Positions 44,702-53,214 are shown, counted from the first letter of the stretch. The stretch is 64,000 nucleotides of DNA from Rhizorhapis sp. SPR117 (GCF_021742065.1 NZ_JAKKIE010000005.1:62001-126000), one strand, 5' to 3'. The notes: generated from the sequence alone by a model not told the origin. Made by a program: numbers and translations.

Positions 44702-44830
44702 TGGGGGAACCGATTTTCGCGGATCCGGAATGGAGCGCAGCGCAATGGAGGGTTCGTGAAAATTGGGGGGACCGCTCATCCTTGACGGCCGACAATCCCC
44801 GCACACCAGAATAGGAAGTCAGAGAGAGTT
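44702..44830 (-). repeat. type B leader repeat, copy 2
   Basis: On the minus strand GGTCCCCCCAATTTT is followed by TTGCGCTGCGCTCCA, then GCGAAAATCGG and TTCCCCC. TCTCTCTGACTTCCTATTCTG near its far end parallels copy 1; cited in short as CTATTCTG. It lies about 115-245 bases before the DUF2493 start. Confidence 0.6.
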
Positions 44831-45029
44831 ATATTATTGGGATACAACGGTTCGTCCGGGCGCCCCCGCAAGGGGATCGTTACCTGGAAGGCGGAGACCC
44901 GCAGGGGCTCCGGGAGCGGAACGCGACTAGAGCCCCGGTCCCGGCTGCGCCGGGATGCGCCAGATAGTCATGAACCCCGTGCCGTCCGGCGGTATCGATT
45001 TTTCAAAGGGCGCCCCTAAAAGAGGCCTC

Positions 45030-45365
45030 ATGCACGGCGGCGCGAAGACATATCCCGGTGATGTCGCAACCGCGGATCAGATCCAGCGGCTTGCCGACGA
45101 GTATCGCGGGGCCGCCCATGATCTGGCGAAAAGAGCGGAGCTTGCGGCATCGACAGGCTTGCGCCTGCGAAAGCGAACGCTGCTTCATCTGAACGATCTC
45201 AGCCATAGCCGCGAATATCTCGTGACCCGCTATGGCGCTGAGCTCGCGGGATCGTGGACGCAGCTCAACCGTTTGATGGCGACCCTCGATGAGATCGCCA
45301 CGAAGGTTGCTCTGGCGCTGGCATTGAAATCAGCAATGAGCGCTGCCGCAGCCAAAACAGGATAG
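45030..45365 (+). CDS. hypothetical protein
   Basis: The 111-residue, mostly helical protein contains TADQIQRLADEYRGAAHDLA and LHLNDLSHSREYLVTRYG. The ATG at 45030 has AAGAGG seven bases upstream; an open frame reaches back to 44955 without one. It is convergent with the gene at 45412. No family was recognised. Confidence 0.5.
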   Translation: MHGGAKTYPGDVATADQIQRLADEYRGAAHDLAKRAELAASTGLRLRKRTLLHLNDLSHSREYLVTRYGAELAGSWTQLNRLMATLDEIATKVALALALKSAMSAAAAKTG

Positions 45366-45411
45366 CCGCTGTTGCCCCGCTGGGATGACCGTTGTCATGG
45401 CCCGGCGAAGG

Positions 45412-46065
45412 TCAAAGCGGCTGGATCCAGTCTGCGGCTTCGCGCCATCCGATGATGTCGGCCCCGCTGTCCGTGACAGCGTCGTTCGACATATCGCGCC
45501 ACGGCGAGCGCGGCCGGTAGGTCGGCATGTAGCGCGCGGTGATGAGTTCGAAGGTCGCGCCGCTATAGCCGCTCAGCCGGATGGCGAGAACCGGCTGGTT
45601 CTCAGGTGGCAGGGCGGTAAAGATCGAGGCGAAGCCCGCGGGTATCGGAAACAGCGTCGCATCGATCATGGCGCGGCCGAGGCGCTCTTCAAGCTCACCG
45701 GCTTCCGCGCCCCAGGGATGGGCGTCTATGTCCAATGTGTCGGCCTCGCCGGTCGCAGGAACGAAGGAGAACTCACCCGACCAGCAGCGGCTGCCGGGAT
45801 TGAGCGCGGCGATCTCGGCGGCGAGGCCGGGATCGCCGGTCTTCCGTCGCAGCCAGTTGGCGAGGGCCGGCGTGAGCCGGCCCGACAATCTGCGGGCGCG
45901 CGCAGGTGTCGCGTCGAGTTCGAGGAACTCGACAAGCCACCAATTGGCGCGATGGTGCATGACGATGCCGTAGCAATGATGCGGGGGCGGGTGAGGGATG
46001 GGCTCGCGATCATGAGCGATTGCCTTGACGGATGGTGATGACGGGTCAGTGGACCGACCCGTCAT
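45412..46065 (-). CDS. hypothetical protein
   Basis: A 217-residue protein containing HHRANWWLVEFLELDATPAR, cited as ANWWLVEFLELDAT, then GSRCWSGEFSFVPATGE, LPPENQPVLAIRLSGYSGAT and WREAADWIQPL. It overlaps the upstream gene by 20 bases. The exact start is uncertain because no clear ribosome-binding site is present. No known domain was recognised. Confidence 0.5.
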   Translation of the reverse strand: MTGRSTDPSSPSVKAIAHDREPIPHPPPHHCYGIVMHHRANWWLVEFLELDATPARARRLSGRLTPALANWLRRKTGDPGLAAEIAALNPGSRCWSGEFSFVPATGEADTLDIDAHPWGAEAGELEERLGRAMIDATLFPIPAGFASIFTALPPENQPVLAIRLSGYSGATFELITARYMPTYRPRSPWRDMSNDAVTDSGADIIGWREAADWIQPL

Positions 46066-46375
46066 GTGGGAGGATGGTTTCGGGGTTGATGAGCTGGTGC
46101 TCGATGGCGACCAGCGACCAGGCTGCGGCGAGTTCGTCGAAATATTCGCAGTCGACGATCGTGTCGGCACTGGCTTCGCCGAACTGGGCTTCCTCCCATG
46201 CGCGGGTGTGGGCGGCATCCGCGGCCTCGGTGACGGCATCGGCGAGGCGCGCAGAGATCTCGTAGCGGTTGAGGCTGTCGGCGGCCCGGCGGATGCGGGC
46301 GACCATGCAGGGGTTGATGGCTTCGATCCCGTGGCTGACCCCGGCGATCTCGTCGAAATTCGAGATGTTGAACAT
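46046..46375 (-). CDS. conserved hypothetical protein
   Basis: A 109-residue protein (MFNISNFDEIAGVSHGIEAI, ADSLNRYEISARLADAV, DTIVDCEYFDELAAAW). It lies 50 bases after ssb on the same strand, past the ssb hairpin, and overlaps the next gene. It is helical and acidic. No family function is known to me. Confidence 0.6.
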   Translation of the reverse strand: MFNISNFDEIAGVSHGIEAINPCMVARIRRAADSLNRYEISARLADAVTEAADAAHTRAWEEAQFGEASADTIVDCEYFDELAAAWSLVAIEHQLINPETILPHDGSVH

Positions 46376-46397
46376 GTGCGGTCTCCGAAAATGAAGA

Positions 46398-46417
46398 GGG
46401 CGGCCCGCAGGCCGCCC
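46398..46417 (-). terminator. hairpin after ssb
   Basis: GGGCGGCC and GGCCGCCC pair around a four-base loop. On the minus strand TCTTCATTTTC follows. Confidence 0.65.
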
Positions 46418-46425
46418 ATCAGGGG

Positions 46426-46755
46426 TCAGATGAATTCGATCTCTTCGGCGACGATGTCGGTGTTGTAGTAGGTGCGGCCGTCGCGCTCGTTGCGGCTGTA
46501 CCGGATCTCGCCGGTGACGATCAGGCGGTCGCCCTTCTTCTTGTGGTTCGCGACCGACTTGCCGAGGCCGTTGAAGGCCTTGACCTGATGGAACTCGTCG
46601 TAGGTTTCGGTGTAGCCGTTGTCGTCCTTCTGGACCTGGCCATCCTTGATCACCGGCTTGCTGGTGACGAGGGTGAAGCTGACGCCGCCCTTGCTGTCGG
46701 TGCCGAAGCGGGTGATGTCCGACGTGATGCGGCCCGAGAGAAAAACCTTGTTCAT
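46426..46755 (-). CDS. ssb: single-stranded DNA-binding protein (short plasmid type)
   Basis: The 109-residue OB-fold protein has FLSGRITSDITRFGTDSKGG, YDEFHQVKAFNGLGKSVANH and KKKGDRLIVTGEIRYS with RTYYNTDIVAEEIEFI. It ends right after the OB fold and lacks the long acidic C-terminal tail of chromosomal SSB, with only EEIEFI left. Mobile elements often carry such short SSBs to protect the incoming strand after conjugation. The ATG at 46755 is the conserved start. Confidence 0.8.
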   Translation of the reverse strand: MNKVFLSGRITSDITRFGTDSKGGVSFTLVTSKPVIKDGQVQKDDNGYTETYDEFHQVKAFNGLGKSVANHKKKGDRLIVTGEIRYSRNERDGRTYYNTDIVAEEIEFI

Positions 46756-46867
46756 GTTCGCTTGCCTTTTCGATTCCGCCAGCGGGCCGATCCCGCTGGG
46801 ATGAAATCTCGCCAGAGCCCGTGAAACAGGGGCGGCCGCACCCGAGCGGGCCGTGCGCAGCGCGGCC

Positions 46868-46950
46868 AGGGAGGGGGAACCCCAATTTTTCGAGTGGTGC
46901 GGGCGGAGGCCGTAGGCCGACAACACGGTCGGAAAATTGCGGGTTGCGGG
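46868..46950 (-). repeat. type B leader repeat, copy 3
   Basis: The minus strand has GCAATTTTCCGACC, a GGCCTACGGCC centre, then CGAAAAATTGGGG and TTCCCCC, the same plan as copies 1 and 2. It lies 113-195 bases before the ssb ATG. The rest of 46756-47518 shows no gene. Confidence 0.5.
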
Positions 46951-47518
46951 CGCCCCGCACGGGCGTAGCGTTCATCCCGACAAGCGGGTGGCCGGATGGC
47001 ATGGAGCGCAGAGGCGCGCAGCGAACGACGGATGAGTCTCTCGCGCCTGGCCTTTACCGCCGGGCACTTGCATGGCTTCGGCGGCGGGGTGGATTCAGTC
47101 GGTCTCCACGGGGGGGGCCGGTTACCGGGGCGGCGTGGGAAATGACAACGGCGATGCAGCGCCGGCGGCGAAAGCCACGCCAGGGCCTTACGGCTGGGCT
47201 TGGTCTACCAGGCTGTGAAAGGCGGCCACCTGCTGCCGGCGATCAACGCCGAAACAGCAATGCGTGCATGCGCACTGCCGGATATGACCTGGCCGAGAGC
47301 ACGGAAACGAATGTGATGAGCCGGTGCTCGGGCACTGCGGACGGCGCGGTGCATTCGTTCACCAGAGAGCACCAGCCAGTACGGAATTCGACGAGAGCGG
47401 GACCGCTGTGATGATCGGGTCGGCCTGGCCTGTGGCGGCCGTTCGCGGCCAGTGCCTCTGGACTTTCTCCTGTTGGCACGGTGCTATGCGCGTCGACCAA
47501 AGGTGTATCCAGGAAGCG

Positions 47519-47908
47519 TCAATCCCGGTTAATGCCCTTGGCGTGGGCGGTCAGCGCAGAAAGAATGGTATTTGTGAAGCCCGGCGGCATGCGTCCCGCG
47601 ACATAGGAGGGCTCGGCCGTCACAGGCCTGATATCGTAACCGAGCCAGGTAAAGTGGTTGTACTGGTCGATGACAATCGAAGTGCCACGGGCAAGGCCAG
47701 CACGATCGGCGACGACATCGGGGATTGCCAGGGTCTTGCCCGCCTTGTCGTTTTTTGTCGTGATGGCGAGCGTGAAGACGCGTTGCCCTTGGACCGCCAC
47801 CACCATGACTGGGCGTGTCTTGATACCCTCCTCACGTCCCGCCTGCTGTTCGTGGGTGAAGAGATAGACATAGTGGAGGATGTCGCCGACCTTAGGAAGC
47901 GGCGTCAT
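47519..47908 (-). CDS. PemK/MazF-like toxin, TA pair 1
   Basis: A 129-residue protein of the plasmid PemK-like fold. PLPKVGDILHYVYLFTHEQ opens it, then GIKTRPVMVVAVQG gives the KxRP block and VFTLAITTK the next strand. It resembles the toxin of pair 2 at 52072 in layout (P.pG.....Y..L..HE....REEG.K.RP). It overlaps the antitoxin gene by 17 bases, the usual coupling. Endoribonuclease activity is inferred from the fold. Confidence 0.65.
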   Translation of the reverse strand: MTPLPKVGDILHYVYLFTHEQQAGREEGIKTRPVMVVAVQGQRVFTLAITTKNDKAGKTLAIPDVVADRAGLARGTSIVIDQYNHFTWLGYDIRPVTAEPSYVAGRMPPGFTNTILSALTAHAKGINRD

Positions 47909-48215
47909 CGTTCCAGCGATCCGCCGCGATTTCCTCTGGGGTCGGACGGGAGGCCTCGAAGAGGCCGATATGCTCCTCGCTCATGTCGGCGGTATCGACG
48001 GCGACCAGATCGAGTACCGCGAGAATCTGTCCGGCCGCGATCCGCTCAATCCGCTCGAAATAGGAGGCGTCGGCGATCGTAAGGTCTGGACGGCCATGCT
48101 TGGTGATGGTGACAGGCGTCCGCCGGCCGAGATCGAGATACTGGCCGGTATGGTTGTGGAAGGCTGTAAGCGGCACCTTCTTCTTGGCCGCGGGGATGAG
48201 GGATTCGGCGCTCAT
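47892..48215 (-). CDS. Phd/YefM-like antitoxin, TA pair 1
   Basis: A 107-residue protein whose first half has the Phd/YefM pattern: VPLTAFHNHTGQYLDLGR, then TPVTITKHGRPDLTIADASYFERI, cited as TPVTITKHGRPDLTI. The acidic C-terminal part (DTADMSEEHIGLFEASRP) would wrap the toxin. Repeated AATGGGAA words lie upstream. Confidence 0.65.
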   Translation of the reverse strand: MSAESLIPAAKKKVPLTAFHNHTGQYLDLGRRTPVTITKHGRPDLTIADASYFERIERIAAGQILAVLDLVAVDTADMSEEHIGLFEASRPTPEEIAADRWNDDAAS

Positions 48216-48253
48216 GACAATCTCTTCGATCTGCTGTTATTGCCAGAATAGCG

Positions 48254-48283
48254 AAAATGGGAATTTTTGCAAGAATGGGAAGT
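48254..48283 (-). promoter_or_regulatory. candidate antitoxin operator, TA pair 1
   Basis: AATGGGAA occurs at 48256-48263 and again at 48274-48281, an 18-bp period in an AT-rich patch 40-70 bases before the antitoxin start. Confidence 0.45.
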
Positions 48284-48480
48284 TCTGAGCTCAAGAGTGC
48301 GAAGAAGCCGCCCGGCGCTTGCGCTACGATCCGCCAAGAATGAGGGATCGACGGGGATCACCTGCGATGCCGTCCTCAGTCACGGTTGTCTTGGGGCGGA
48401 CGCAGCGAACGACCAAAGGCTCGGACAAGGCTGCGGCAGCCCTTCGCGCGACGGCGGTCTCCCGCCAGGGAAAATGAAAA

Positions 48481-48517
48481 CAGGGCCCGCTTCGCCGGGG
48501 GAGCGAAGCGAGCCCTG
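48481..48517 (-). terminator. terminator after DUF736 copy 1
   Basis: CAGGGC with GCTTCGC pairs with GCGAAGC and GCCCTG around a G-rich loop. On the minus strand TTTTCATTTTCCC follows. Confidence 0.65.
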
Positions 48518-48564
48518 CAACCCCGCGCCGGGGGCTCATGGCGCGGGGTCAGGCGTGGTCCGGA

Positions 48565-49077
48565 CTATTCGGCCGGTTCGGGCGTGCGCTGTTTGCGCTG
48601 GCGGCGGCCGCTCTCCTGGGGTTCCTCGCCGAAGCCATGTTCGGCGGAGGATTGTCCGAGGCCGGCCTCGGCGGGCTGGGCCGGGGCATCGCCTTCGCCC
48701 GGCAGCGGCGGCAGACCGTCGTCGGCCTTGGGCGCCATCTCCGCCGACAGGTCGCGGCGGCGCGTCGGGCGCGACCACACGACATTGTACGACCCGTCCT
48801 CCTGGGCGAACGCCGAGATGTACAGCGGCGCGGCCAGACTCGGATCCTCGATCTTGCCGTTGAGGAACGCCTCGCCCGTCCCGTTCGAGAACAGCTCGAA
48901 CAGCGCTCCCACCTGCACCCACGCACGCGACGCCGACAGCGCCAGCACCTCGAATTTCGGCGCCTTCGGATTCGCCGACTGCACGCTGCGCAGCGCAATC
49001 ACCATCGCAATGGTCAGCGTCGCGATCTTGCCGACATAAATACCCGCATCATTCTGCTTGATCGTACCGATGTTCAT
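48565..49077 (-). CDS. DUF736 protein, copy 1 (full length)
   Basis: A 170-residue DUF736 protein, common on conjugative elements of Alphaproteobacteria. MNIGTIKQNDAGIYVGKIAT, then SANPKAPKFEVLALSA and DGSYNVVWSRP are the family blocks. The C-terminus is Pro/Glu-rich and ends RKQRTPEPAE. AGGAGA precedes the ATG. Function is unknown; a single-strand or stress-related role has no evidence here. Residues 1-145 repeat in copy 2 with one change (Asp to Glu in the ADDGLPPLPG segment). Confidence 0.8.
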   Translation of the reverse strand: MNIGTIKQNDAGIYVGKIATLTIAMVIALRSVQSANPKAPKFEVLALSASRAWVQVGALFELFSNGTGEAFLNGKIEDPSLAAPLYISAFAQEDGSYNVVWSRPTRRRDLSAEMAPKADDGLPPLPGEGDAPAQPAEAGLGQSSAEHGFGEEPQESGRRQRKQRTPEPAE

Positions 49078-49195
49078 GGGAAAGTCTCCTGGATGATGGT
49101 CTCGAACCCTTCGTCCGAACCACCTTCCACTCTCCCCCTCCCCTCCTCGGCCGTTCGGCCGAGCAGGCGCGTAAGCGCCACATCCGAGGCCCGCT
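48638..49195. repeat. 558-bp direct repeat, left copy
   Basis: It matches 54351-54908 base for base at a constant offset of 5713, except G at 48718 against C in the right copy. It covers most of the DUF736 gene and its whole leader. Confidence 0.95.
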
Positions 49196-49229
49196 TGCGC
49201 GGCCTCGGAAACGCTATGGACGTCGAGCG

Positions 49230-50160
49230 TCAGACCTCGAGATAGCAATCGTGCGCAAGGACGAACGCTCCGGCGACCGACTCCCCCTCGCAGAGATCGC
49301 GGGGCTCGCGCGATCCCGCCCAGATCGGGCGGGGCAGATGGTCGCCCATGGCAAATCGCCAGCGGGTCAGATCGTTGGCGGCCTCCAGGAAGAATCCCGA
49401 GGCCGTCGTCTCGAAGCGGGCGACGGTCGCGCGTTCGGCTGCGAAATCGGGCAGATCGAGGATTTGCGCATGCCCGGCGTAGCGATGATCCCAAGGCGGA
49501 AAATCGCCGATCTGATCGGGATGAACGCCGATGATGCGGCAATCGATGTCGACCTCGAGCGAGAAGAAGTCGGGAGCGGGCAAGATATCCTCGCGGGTCA
49601 GCCAGATCCATCCGTCCGAGCCCTTGAGCGGCAGCACCATCCAGGAGCCGCCATTGAGCTGCCAGCCCGACAGGCCGACACCGCCCTGCCCGTAGCTGCC
49701 CAGAATATCCGGTGAGCGTCCGGTCGATGGGCCATGTTCCCGGCATCGAGCCGATGATCGAGTCGCCGTGCATGGCGCTGAACGATCCTTGCGCCAGTAT
49801 GCCCGACAGCCTCGGTGTACGCCCGTGCTGGACGGCCGCACCCGGGAGATCGAGAACACGCCGTGCCTTGTCGAGCGGGTCTTCGTCGCCAATCGTCGCG
49901 ACGTCGAGCACGAAGAAAAGCGATCCGCATCGCGGCCGCGACGTTCGTGGGCAGTCGAGCCCCAGTCGTACGGCATGCCGGGTACGCGACTGGTCGCCGC
50001 GCGGCGACGGCGCGCTTCGGCCGCGCCACTCGATGTGACGGCGCTCGTACCAGCTTTGGGAGAGAAGCCAGCTTCGTGCCCGTTCTTCGGTATCGGCATC
50101 GGAATGTGCCAGGATCGCCTCGGGCACGCTCGCATCGAGGGTGACGCGGAAAATCGGCAT
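49230..50160 (-). pseudogene. frameshifted conserved hypothetical gene
   Basis: The N-terminal part starts MPIFRVTLDASVPEAILAHS at 50160 after AAGGAAAT. It continues with LFFVLDVATIGDEDPLDKAR up to TWPIDRTLTGYSG. The C-terminal part (SYGQGGVGLSGWQLNGGSW to LAHDCYLEV) continues in another frame. The shift lies near 49700-49712, explained by one extra base (GGGCAGCTACGG). Joined, the product would be about 310 residues. The family is unknown, and the two halves may still be made separately. Confidence 0.55.
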
Positions 50161-50265
50161 GGAGATTTCCTTTGAAGCAGGCGTCTCAGGCCGTGCCGGG
50201 CCGACAGCGCGGCTGCGCCGTTGGTGGGCTGGGTGTGGCGCCTCGCCACGGAGGCGGTGGCGACG

Positions 50266-50550
50266 TCAGGCGTAGTGAGGCCGCACCTCGGGAAAGGCCG
50301 GCGGTGCCGTCCACTCATAGACGATGGCGGTGTAGCGACCGCCGTCATAGAGGACGGAGTCGACGGGGCGGCGATGCCGCTGCAGCCGGTCGAGGAGACG
50401 ATTGGCCCGATCGGCGAGTGTCCGCGCGCGATCCTCCGTCGGCGCCAAGGCCAGCAGGCGGACGAGTTCGCCGGTATCGAACCACCACCCGCCCTCTTCA
50501 CCACCTCCGTAGGCGCGATCGATTTCGTAAAGCGCGATAATGTAGCGCAT
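50266..50550 (-). CDS. small conserved hypothetical protein
   Basis: A 94-residue protein (MRYIIALYEIDRAYGGGEEG, LADRANRLLDRLQRHRRPVD, YTAIVYEWTAPPAF). GGAGGTCGCAT precedes the ATG. It follows the gene at 50562 by 11 bases. No family was recognised. Confidence 0.6.
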   Translation of the reverse strand: MRYIIALYEIDRAYGGGEEGGWWFDTGELVRLLALAPTEDRARTLADRANRLLDRLQRHRRPVDSVLYDGGRYTAIVYEWTAPPAFPEVRPHYA

Positions 50551-50561
50551 ATGCGACCTCC

Positions 50562-51257
50562 TCAGGAAAGCGGTTCCGGCATGGCCAGCCATTCCGGCTG
50601 GTCATGCGCGATCGGCAAATCGTGCTGGTCGGCTGCAGCCTCGGAGAACACGGTGGCCTTTTCGAGTGAGCCAAAGCCTGTATCGGTGTTCCAGAAGAGC
50701 AGGCCTTCATCGACATCGCGGGTTGTCAGAACCAGGCCATGGGGGGCGTCGCCGGCGGTACGTGCGAGCGCACGCTCGAGCAGTCTGGCCGACCCTCCGA
50801 ACTCCACCTCATCCTCACGGACGAGGACATAGCCGCCTCCGAATTCTCCAGGCCGGAGGCGATCGCAGTCGAGCGCATATTCGAAGCCGAAGGGCAGCGC
50901 GGATCTGGCTACGGCATGAATGAGGGCCGCAGCCGCCTCGATGTCGACCTGGTCGCCACGTAGCCAGACTTGGCATTCACCGCTCCCGTCGGACGGATCC
51001 ACTTGGAGGGAAAAGCCGAGACGCGGATAGTCGGGATCGCTGAAGATCGCGAGGAAACCGCTAAAGACCTCGGCCTCGGTTGGCGGGAAGCAGGCCGCGA
51101 AACCCTCTCCGAGGCTGCGATACCGTGCCTCCCGCTCCGCGCGCTCCAGACCGGGATCGCCGGTGATCTCGATCGCCTCGTGAACGCGGCGCAGAACCTC
51201 GGCCTCGGCGTCGGTGACGATGAGTAGAAAGCTCGCTTTGACGAAATGGTTTGCCAT
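50562..51257 (-). CDS. conserved hypothetical protein
   Basis: The 231-residue protein opens MANHFVKASFLLIVTDAEAE, then FSGFLAIFSDPDYPRLGFSL and CQVWLRGDQVDIEAAAALIH. It reads like a ferredoxin-like or immunity-type alpha/beta protein, but I cannot name it. A purine-rich leader with a hairpin lies 79-100 bases upstream. It forms an operon with the gene at 50266. Confidence 0.6.
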   Translation of the reverse strand: MANHFVKASFLLIVTDAEAEVLRRVHEAIEITGDPGLERAEREARYRSLGEGFAACFPPTEAEVFSGFLAIFSDPDYPRLGFSLQVDPSDGSGECQVWLRGDQVDIEAAAALIHAVARSALPFGFEYALDCDRLRPGEFGGGYVLVREDEVEFGGSARLLERALARTAGDAPHGLVLTTRDVDEGLLFWNTDTGFGSLEKATVFSEAAADQHDLPIAHDQPEWLAMPEPLS

Positions 51258-51470
51258 GCTGGTTCCTCGCTGGGAGACGGCGGCACTGGGAATGCCGGTC
51301 ACGGGCCTCGGAGACCTTCTCCGGACCCAATGCCTCCTTCCCCCTCGTCTTTCCGGCCATGGCCAAAGGACGCACGAGACGTCACGAACCGACCGCAATC
51401 GTCCGTCGACAGGCGTTCAACTGATCAGGGGCACGCGCAACGCGCGCGGCGAGGAAATGCCGCGGAAATA

Positions 51471-51665
51471 CTATGCCGGACGTCGACGGCGCCTCGGACC
51501 GGCATGGTCGGCCGAAACCTCGAGATCGACGGCAAGCTGGGTGAGCGTGCGATGCGCGCCAAGACGCTGCAGCCCATCCATCCGCGAATCGCGCTTGAGA
51601 TTGGCAATCCGTGACCGCACAAGCGAAGCGGCAACGCGCAATGTGTGGGGGTCAAGCTCCGTCAT
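51471..51665 (-). CDS. small hypothetical protein
   Basis: A 64-residue basic protein (MTELDPHTLRVAASLVRSRI, LQRLGAHRTLTQLAVDLEV). It stands 47 bases after the gene at 51713. Its size and Arg-rich end make it uncertain. Confidence 0.4.
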   Translation of the reverse strand: MTELDPHTLRVAASLVRSRIANLKRDSRMDGLQRLGAHRTLTQLAVDLEVSADHAGPRRRRRPA

Positions 51666-51712
51666 GCAGGCGACTATACGGCATAGCGAGAGGCGAGACG
51701 AGAGGCTCGCGA

Positions 51713-52045
51713 TCAGTCGGATGATGCGATCGCGGCCTCGGGGGCGGTCGGCGCTCGCCAGCGCGCGATGATGTTCTGCATCTCGTCACGATAGCCGAAC
51801 GCATCCATATAGACCGCGCCGGAATGTTGGCCCAGATAACCGATCACCGTTCCGATATCGGCGGCAATCTCGAGATCGAGACCGAACAGGTCGGCAATCT
51901 CGAAGTGACCGAGATCGGGGCCGTTCCACCATGCCATCAGAAAGTTTGCGGCGCGGCGGGCCTGGCCGGTGTCCGAACGCGCGAGATCGATGAGGCGATT
52001 GATCGCGGCCTCGGTACTGGCTCTGTCGATGGGCAGGACATTCAT
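51713..52045 (-). CDS. conserved hypothetical protein (DUF7673-like)
   Basis: A 110-residue protein with ARRAANFLMAWWNGPDLGHF and VIGYLGQHSGAVYMDAFG, cited for the FLMAWWN motif that I associate with a small plasmid-borne domain of unknown function. It follows the PemK-like toxin of pair 2 by 26 bases. Confidence 0.55.
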   Translation of the reverse strand: MNVLPIDRASTEAAINRLIDLARSDTGQARRAANFLMAWWNGPDLGHFEIADLFGLDLEIAADIGTVIGYLGQHSGAVYMDAFGYRDEMQNIIARWRAPTAPEAAIASSD

Positions 52046-52071
52046 GGACCATGTTCTCCCTTTATGTGCGA

Positions 52072-52509
52072 TCATTCCGTTCTGTTGATCTGTCCGACCC
52101 GCTGGCGATCATAGGCCGCCAGCCATTTGGTGCGAACGCGATCATAGAGTGCTGCCGACAGCAAACCATAATCGACCCGTCCGGTTTCGTCTCCAGCTAT
52201 CGGCCGGAGATCCGGTCCGGGCCACGAGAAGCGGTTCGCCTCGCTGAGGATGATCCAGGACCGTTCTCCGTCGAGACCGAGCCGCACCTTTGTGCTGGGC
52301 GGAATCTCGACAGCCAGCGCCTCGTCCTCCGGAGGCGTGTGCGTGACGGGAAGGACAGTGACGACGTCGCGGCCATCGCGCGTCGTTGTCGTCAGAAGCA
52401 CCGCGCAAGGACGATCCTTGCTGCCCTCCTCGGCACCTGCCGCGGCTTCATGGCTCCAGAGAAACGCGTAACGAAGAACGAGACCCGGAACCGGCTTGGG
52501 TAGATTCAT
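52072..52509 (-). CDS. PemK/MazF-like toxin, TA pair 2
   Basis: A 145-residue protein of the PemK-like fold: LPKPVPGLVLRYAFLWSHEA, then EEGSKDRPCAVLLTTTT with the KDRP block and VVTVLPVTHTPPE. Compared with pair 1 it shares the layout but little sequence beyond motifs. It lies five bases after the antitoxin gene. Confidence 0.65.
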   Translation of the reverse strand: MNLPKPVPGLVLRYAFLWSHEAAAGAEEGSKDRPCAVLLTTTTRDGRDVVTVLPVTHTPPEDEALAVEIPPSTKVRLGLDGERSWIILSEANRFSWPGPDLRPIAGDETGRVDYGLLSAALYDRVRTKWLAAYDRQRVGQINRTE

Positions 52510-52514
52510 GGATC

Positions 52515-52772
52515 TCAGTGCACTTCGTCATCGAAGGCAGAAGCCTCCTTGGGCGCTCGCGCCGCGGCGACAGCAGCGCGGTCCTCATCGGTGAAATCGG
52601 CAAGGCCAAGCACCTGGCGGTCACGGCGCTTGAGCCGCTGGAACTCGGCGTGCGACAGGAGCACAAGGCTTGCGACGCCATGATGGGTGATGGTGAGGGG
52701 CTCCTGCAGGGCCTGACGGCTGAAACGTCCGAAGGCCTTCGACACCTCGACGGAACTGGCGCTTTGAGTCAT
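52515..52772 (-). CDS. Phd/YefM-like antitoxin, TA pair 2
   Basis: An 85-residue antitoxin. SVEVSKAFGRFSRQALQE and PLTITHHGVASLVLLSHAEF form the DNA-binding half. The acidic end (LADFTDEDRAAVAAA to FDDEVH) would bind the toxin. The start ATG at 52772 is next to a perfect palindrome. Confidence 0.7.
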   Translation of the reverse strand: MTQSASSVEVSKAFGRFSRQALQEPLTITHHGVASLVLLSHAEFQRLKRRDRQVLGLADFTDEDRAAVAAARAPKEASAFDDEVH

Positions 52773-52784
52773 AATCAATCTCCT

Positions 52785-52801
52785 ATCCGTAAAGTACGGA
52801 T
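52785..52801. promoter_or_regulatory. palindromic operator, TA pair 2
   Basis: ATCCGTA and TACGGAT are perfect 7-bp arms around AAG, 13 bases before the antitoxin ATG. This is a fitting place for autoregulation. Confidence 0.6.
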
Positions 52802-52843
52802 TTTTCGGAGAGATTGCAAGCTGTCTGTGCATGGCTGGCCCCC

Positions 52844-53212
52844 TCACAATGCCAGATTCAGGGTCGGATCCAGTCCGGGCGAGCCGGCGGGATTGCCGCG
52901 CAGCGTCCATGGCGCGGGCTGGATCAGCCTGGCCCAATCGGCGAAGGATGGAATCCGGCCGAGATCCTCGACGACGTGCTGTTCGCCGATGAGCCGGACC
53001 GGTACGTCGCGACCGTCGCTGTTGCGAACGACGACACCAAAGATAACCTCGAGCAGGAATATCCCCTCGGCATGATGGCGCAGCGCCCGGTGGCGCGGGT
53101 CAGCGATGATCTTCTTCGACTCGTCGAACCATTGGTGGAGCGCGATATAGTCCTCGGCTTTGCCGCCCCAGCGCCGAACCGAACTCAGAGCGTGATAATG
53201 GCAGTGTGACAT
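52844..53212 (-). CDS. DUF6915-like protein
   Basis: A 122-residue protein with YHALSSVRRWGGKAEDYIAL, HQWFDESKKIIADPRHRALR, HHAEGIFLLEVIFG and IGEQHVVEDLGRIPSFADW. These match a family carried by phages and conjugative elements (DUF6915). The His-rich helices could bind metal, but no role is known. It starts two bases after the DUF6878-like gene stop. Confidence 0.7.
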   Translation of the reverse strand: MSHCHYHALSSVRRWGGKAEDYIALHQWFDESKKIIADPRHRALRHHAEGIFLLEVIFGVVVRNSDGRDVPVRLIGEQHVVEDLGRIPSFADWARLIQPAPWTLRGNPAGSPGLDPTLNLAL

Positions 53213-53214
53213 CG

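Noticed and set aside
47243..47500. Minus frame of 85 codons between ssb and TA pair 1
   Set aside because: The composition is irregular and there is no start signal or family.
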